A stretch of DNA of 64,000 nucleotides from Acidobacteriota bacterium (GTDB taxonomy: Bacteria; Acidobacteriota; Vicinamibacteria; Marinacidobacterales; Marinacidobacteraceae). The position numbers and the translations under genes are program-made. Below the pieces are notes generated by a model. It saw nothing but the letters and a program-made list of their open reading frames with translations. It had not been told where the DNA came from and made no database searches. Below, one piece after another: positions 63,116 to 64,000 of this stretch (its first letter is position 1; each line of letters starts with the position of its first letter). The stretch lies in contig VXWI01000034.1 of assembly GCA_009835985.1 (NCBI GenBank), forward strand, positions 1 through 64,000, read 5' to 3'.

Positions 63116-63684
63116 GGGGTCACGAATCCGATCCGGCGCCAGGGAAACACTCGGAACACAGCCTCGCCGAGGATGGCGTCCCTGGAAACGGCGCCCCAGT
63201 GACGGCTGTCGCTGCTGCCGCCCCGGTTGTCGCCGAGCACGAAGTACTCGCCCGCCGCGAGGGTGATCGCGACCGAGCCGGACCCGCCGATGGTGGGCGG
63301 ATTGCCCGTCCCCGCGGCGTTGGCCACCGGTGTCATCGCGTCGTGCAGTGGGCGGCTCGTCCCGGACCCGGGAACCACCTGCACGTCGTTGCCCACAAAG
63401 CGGACCGTGTCACCGGGCACGCCCACCACGCGCTTCACCATGACGGTGTCCTCGCCCGACGGATCACGGAAGAGCACCACGTCGTCGCGCCTGATGGACG
63501 CGAGGCGCATGCCGACCTTGTTGACCAGCACCCGTTCTCCGGAGCGGAGCGTCGGCGCCATGCTCGACCCCTGGATCCGGTAGACCTGCGCGCCGTGCGC
63601 CATGACGACCCAGGCGACCGCCGCGGCGATGGCGGCGGTCCGCGTGAACCGCAGGACCGGGCGGAAAAAGCGCACTTCCCGCAT
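63112..63684 (-). CDS. lepB: Signal peptidase I
   Basis: Inner-membrane serine protease that removes Sec signal peptides. One N-terminal helix (about 15-30), catalytic Ser41 in GSSMAPTL, and the Lys in DTVMVKRVVGVPGD. FVLGDNRGGSSDSRHWG is the family's box E. 190 residues from ATG 63684. A GTG three bases upstream is possible, but the ATG overlaps the argS stop (TGATG), the usual coupling. It overlaps bshC by 4 bp. Confidence 0.94.
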   Translation of the reverse strand: MREVRFFRPVLRFTRTAAIAAAVAWVVMAHGAQVYRIQGSSMAPTLRSGERVLVNKVGMRLASIRRDDVVLFRDPSGEDTVMVKRVVGVPGDTVRFVGNDVQVVPGSGTSRPLHDAMTPVANAAGTGNPPTIGGSGSVAITLAAGEYFVLGDNRGGSSDSRHWGAVSRDAILGEAVFRVFPWRRIGFVTP

Positions 63685-64000
63685 CACATCCGTCCCGGGA
63701 CCGGGATTCCGAGCAGGGCGAGCCCCCGTCGGTGCTGGGCGAAGAACGTCTCCACCGCGTAGGTGCGCAGCGAGCGCGCGGCGGCGTCCGGCTCGCCGGC
63801 GATGCGGTAGCGGTGGTAGAAGGCGTTGAAGCGCTGCGCGCCTTCGTACGCCCAGCGGGCGAGAACCTGCGGGTCTTCGCTGGCGGCGGCGGCCGCGGCC
63901 GCTTCCCGGAGGCTGAGCGCGCCCCGGAGCAGGACCCAGAGGTCGGCGGCCTCGTCGGGGTCCCGTTCGGCGAGAAGGTCGTCGAAACCCTCGGGGGGAG
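63684..64000 (-). CDS. argS: Arginyl-tRNA synthetase, C-terminal end (truncated by the window)
   Basis: The reverse frame ending at the TGA 63686-63684 is open to the window edge, 105 codons. It ends ETFFAQHRRGLALLGIPVPGRM, like the ArgRS C-terminus (..LLGIEAPERM), and contains QRFNAFYHRYRIAGEP, the DALR anticodon-domain F-N-x-F-Y-H motif. Charges tRNA-Arg. The catalytic part lies beyond 64000. Overlaps lepB. Confidence 0.85.
   Translation of the reverse strand, partial: PPEGFDDLLAERDPDEAADLWVLLRGALSLREAAAAAAASEDPQVLARWAYEGAQRFNAFYHRYRIAGEPDAAARSLRTYAVETFFAQHRRGLALLGIPVPGRM

Overview
This is 64 kb of GC-rich chromosome from a Gram-negative bacterium. The window holds a type IVa pilus secretin and assembly system, the LPS-precursor phosphatase KdsC, Tat translocation genes, and BshC, the last enzyme of bacillithiol synthesis. 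BshC together with a PilMNOPQ / PilV-X-Y1-W layout fits Acidobacteriota or a neighbouring phylum better than Proteobacteria, but that is inference; no rRNA or tRNA gene is present to place it. The peptide cluster described below resembles, from memory, proteusin clusters reported from sponge microbiomes, so a sponge-symbiont origin is possible but unproven.

Layout. 1-5.9 kb: a surface lipoprotein with a metalloprotease-like motif, then pilMNOPQ, in which pilQ carries an in-frame stop. 6.0-10.3 kb: housekeeping genes accB, accC, thiE, folD and coaE. 10.3-12.6 kb: kdsC and pyrG on the minus strand. 12.7-25.4 kb: a ribosomal peptide (RiPP) locus. It has a flavin-dependent halogenase, a short precursor with a nitrile-hydratase-like leader ending in Leu-Cys-Cys-Cys-Trp, an unknown protein, a fused E1-like/YcaO cyclodehydratase, a leader domain fused to a terpene-cyclase-like toroid, and a three-gene NHLP export system. 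25.8-27.8 kb: two tandem LysR regulators, the second frameshifted. 28-40.4 kb: a second pilus block (pilT, pilC, pilA, an ABC transporter pair, pilD, pilV, pilX, pilY1, pilW), with pilY1 frameshifted. 40.4-47.4 kb: ubiE, tatA/tatC, ctpA, a HEAT-repeat protein and a TPR protein. 47.4-54.4 kb: a minus-strand operon (aldehyde dehydrogenase, kinase/M23/aminotransferase fusion, esterase, epimerase, TlpA-like). 54.5-64 kb: msrA, a 2Fe-2S protein, metH, a dicarboxylate symporter, a second metalloprotease-like lipoprotein, bshC, lepB and the 3' end of argS.

How the parts work together. In the RiPP locus the YcaO fusion should bind the leader and turn the three cysteines into thiazolines, and the halogenase could act on the terminal tryptophan. 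The C39 peptidase-ABC exporter should cut after Ala-Gly and export a product as short as five residues. The role of the leader-tagged toroid is unknown; it is the most novel part.

Two non-coding systems stand out. A family of roughly 185-220 bp elements with terminal inverted repeats occurs as three full copies (accB-accC, inside the RiPP locus, upstream of ubiE) and one fragment. A shared promoter-like element lies ahead of both pilM and pilV. Three genes (pilQ, pilY1, the second lysR) are broken by one change each, so either the pilus is decaying or the assembly has point errors.
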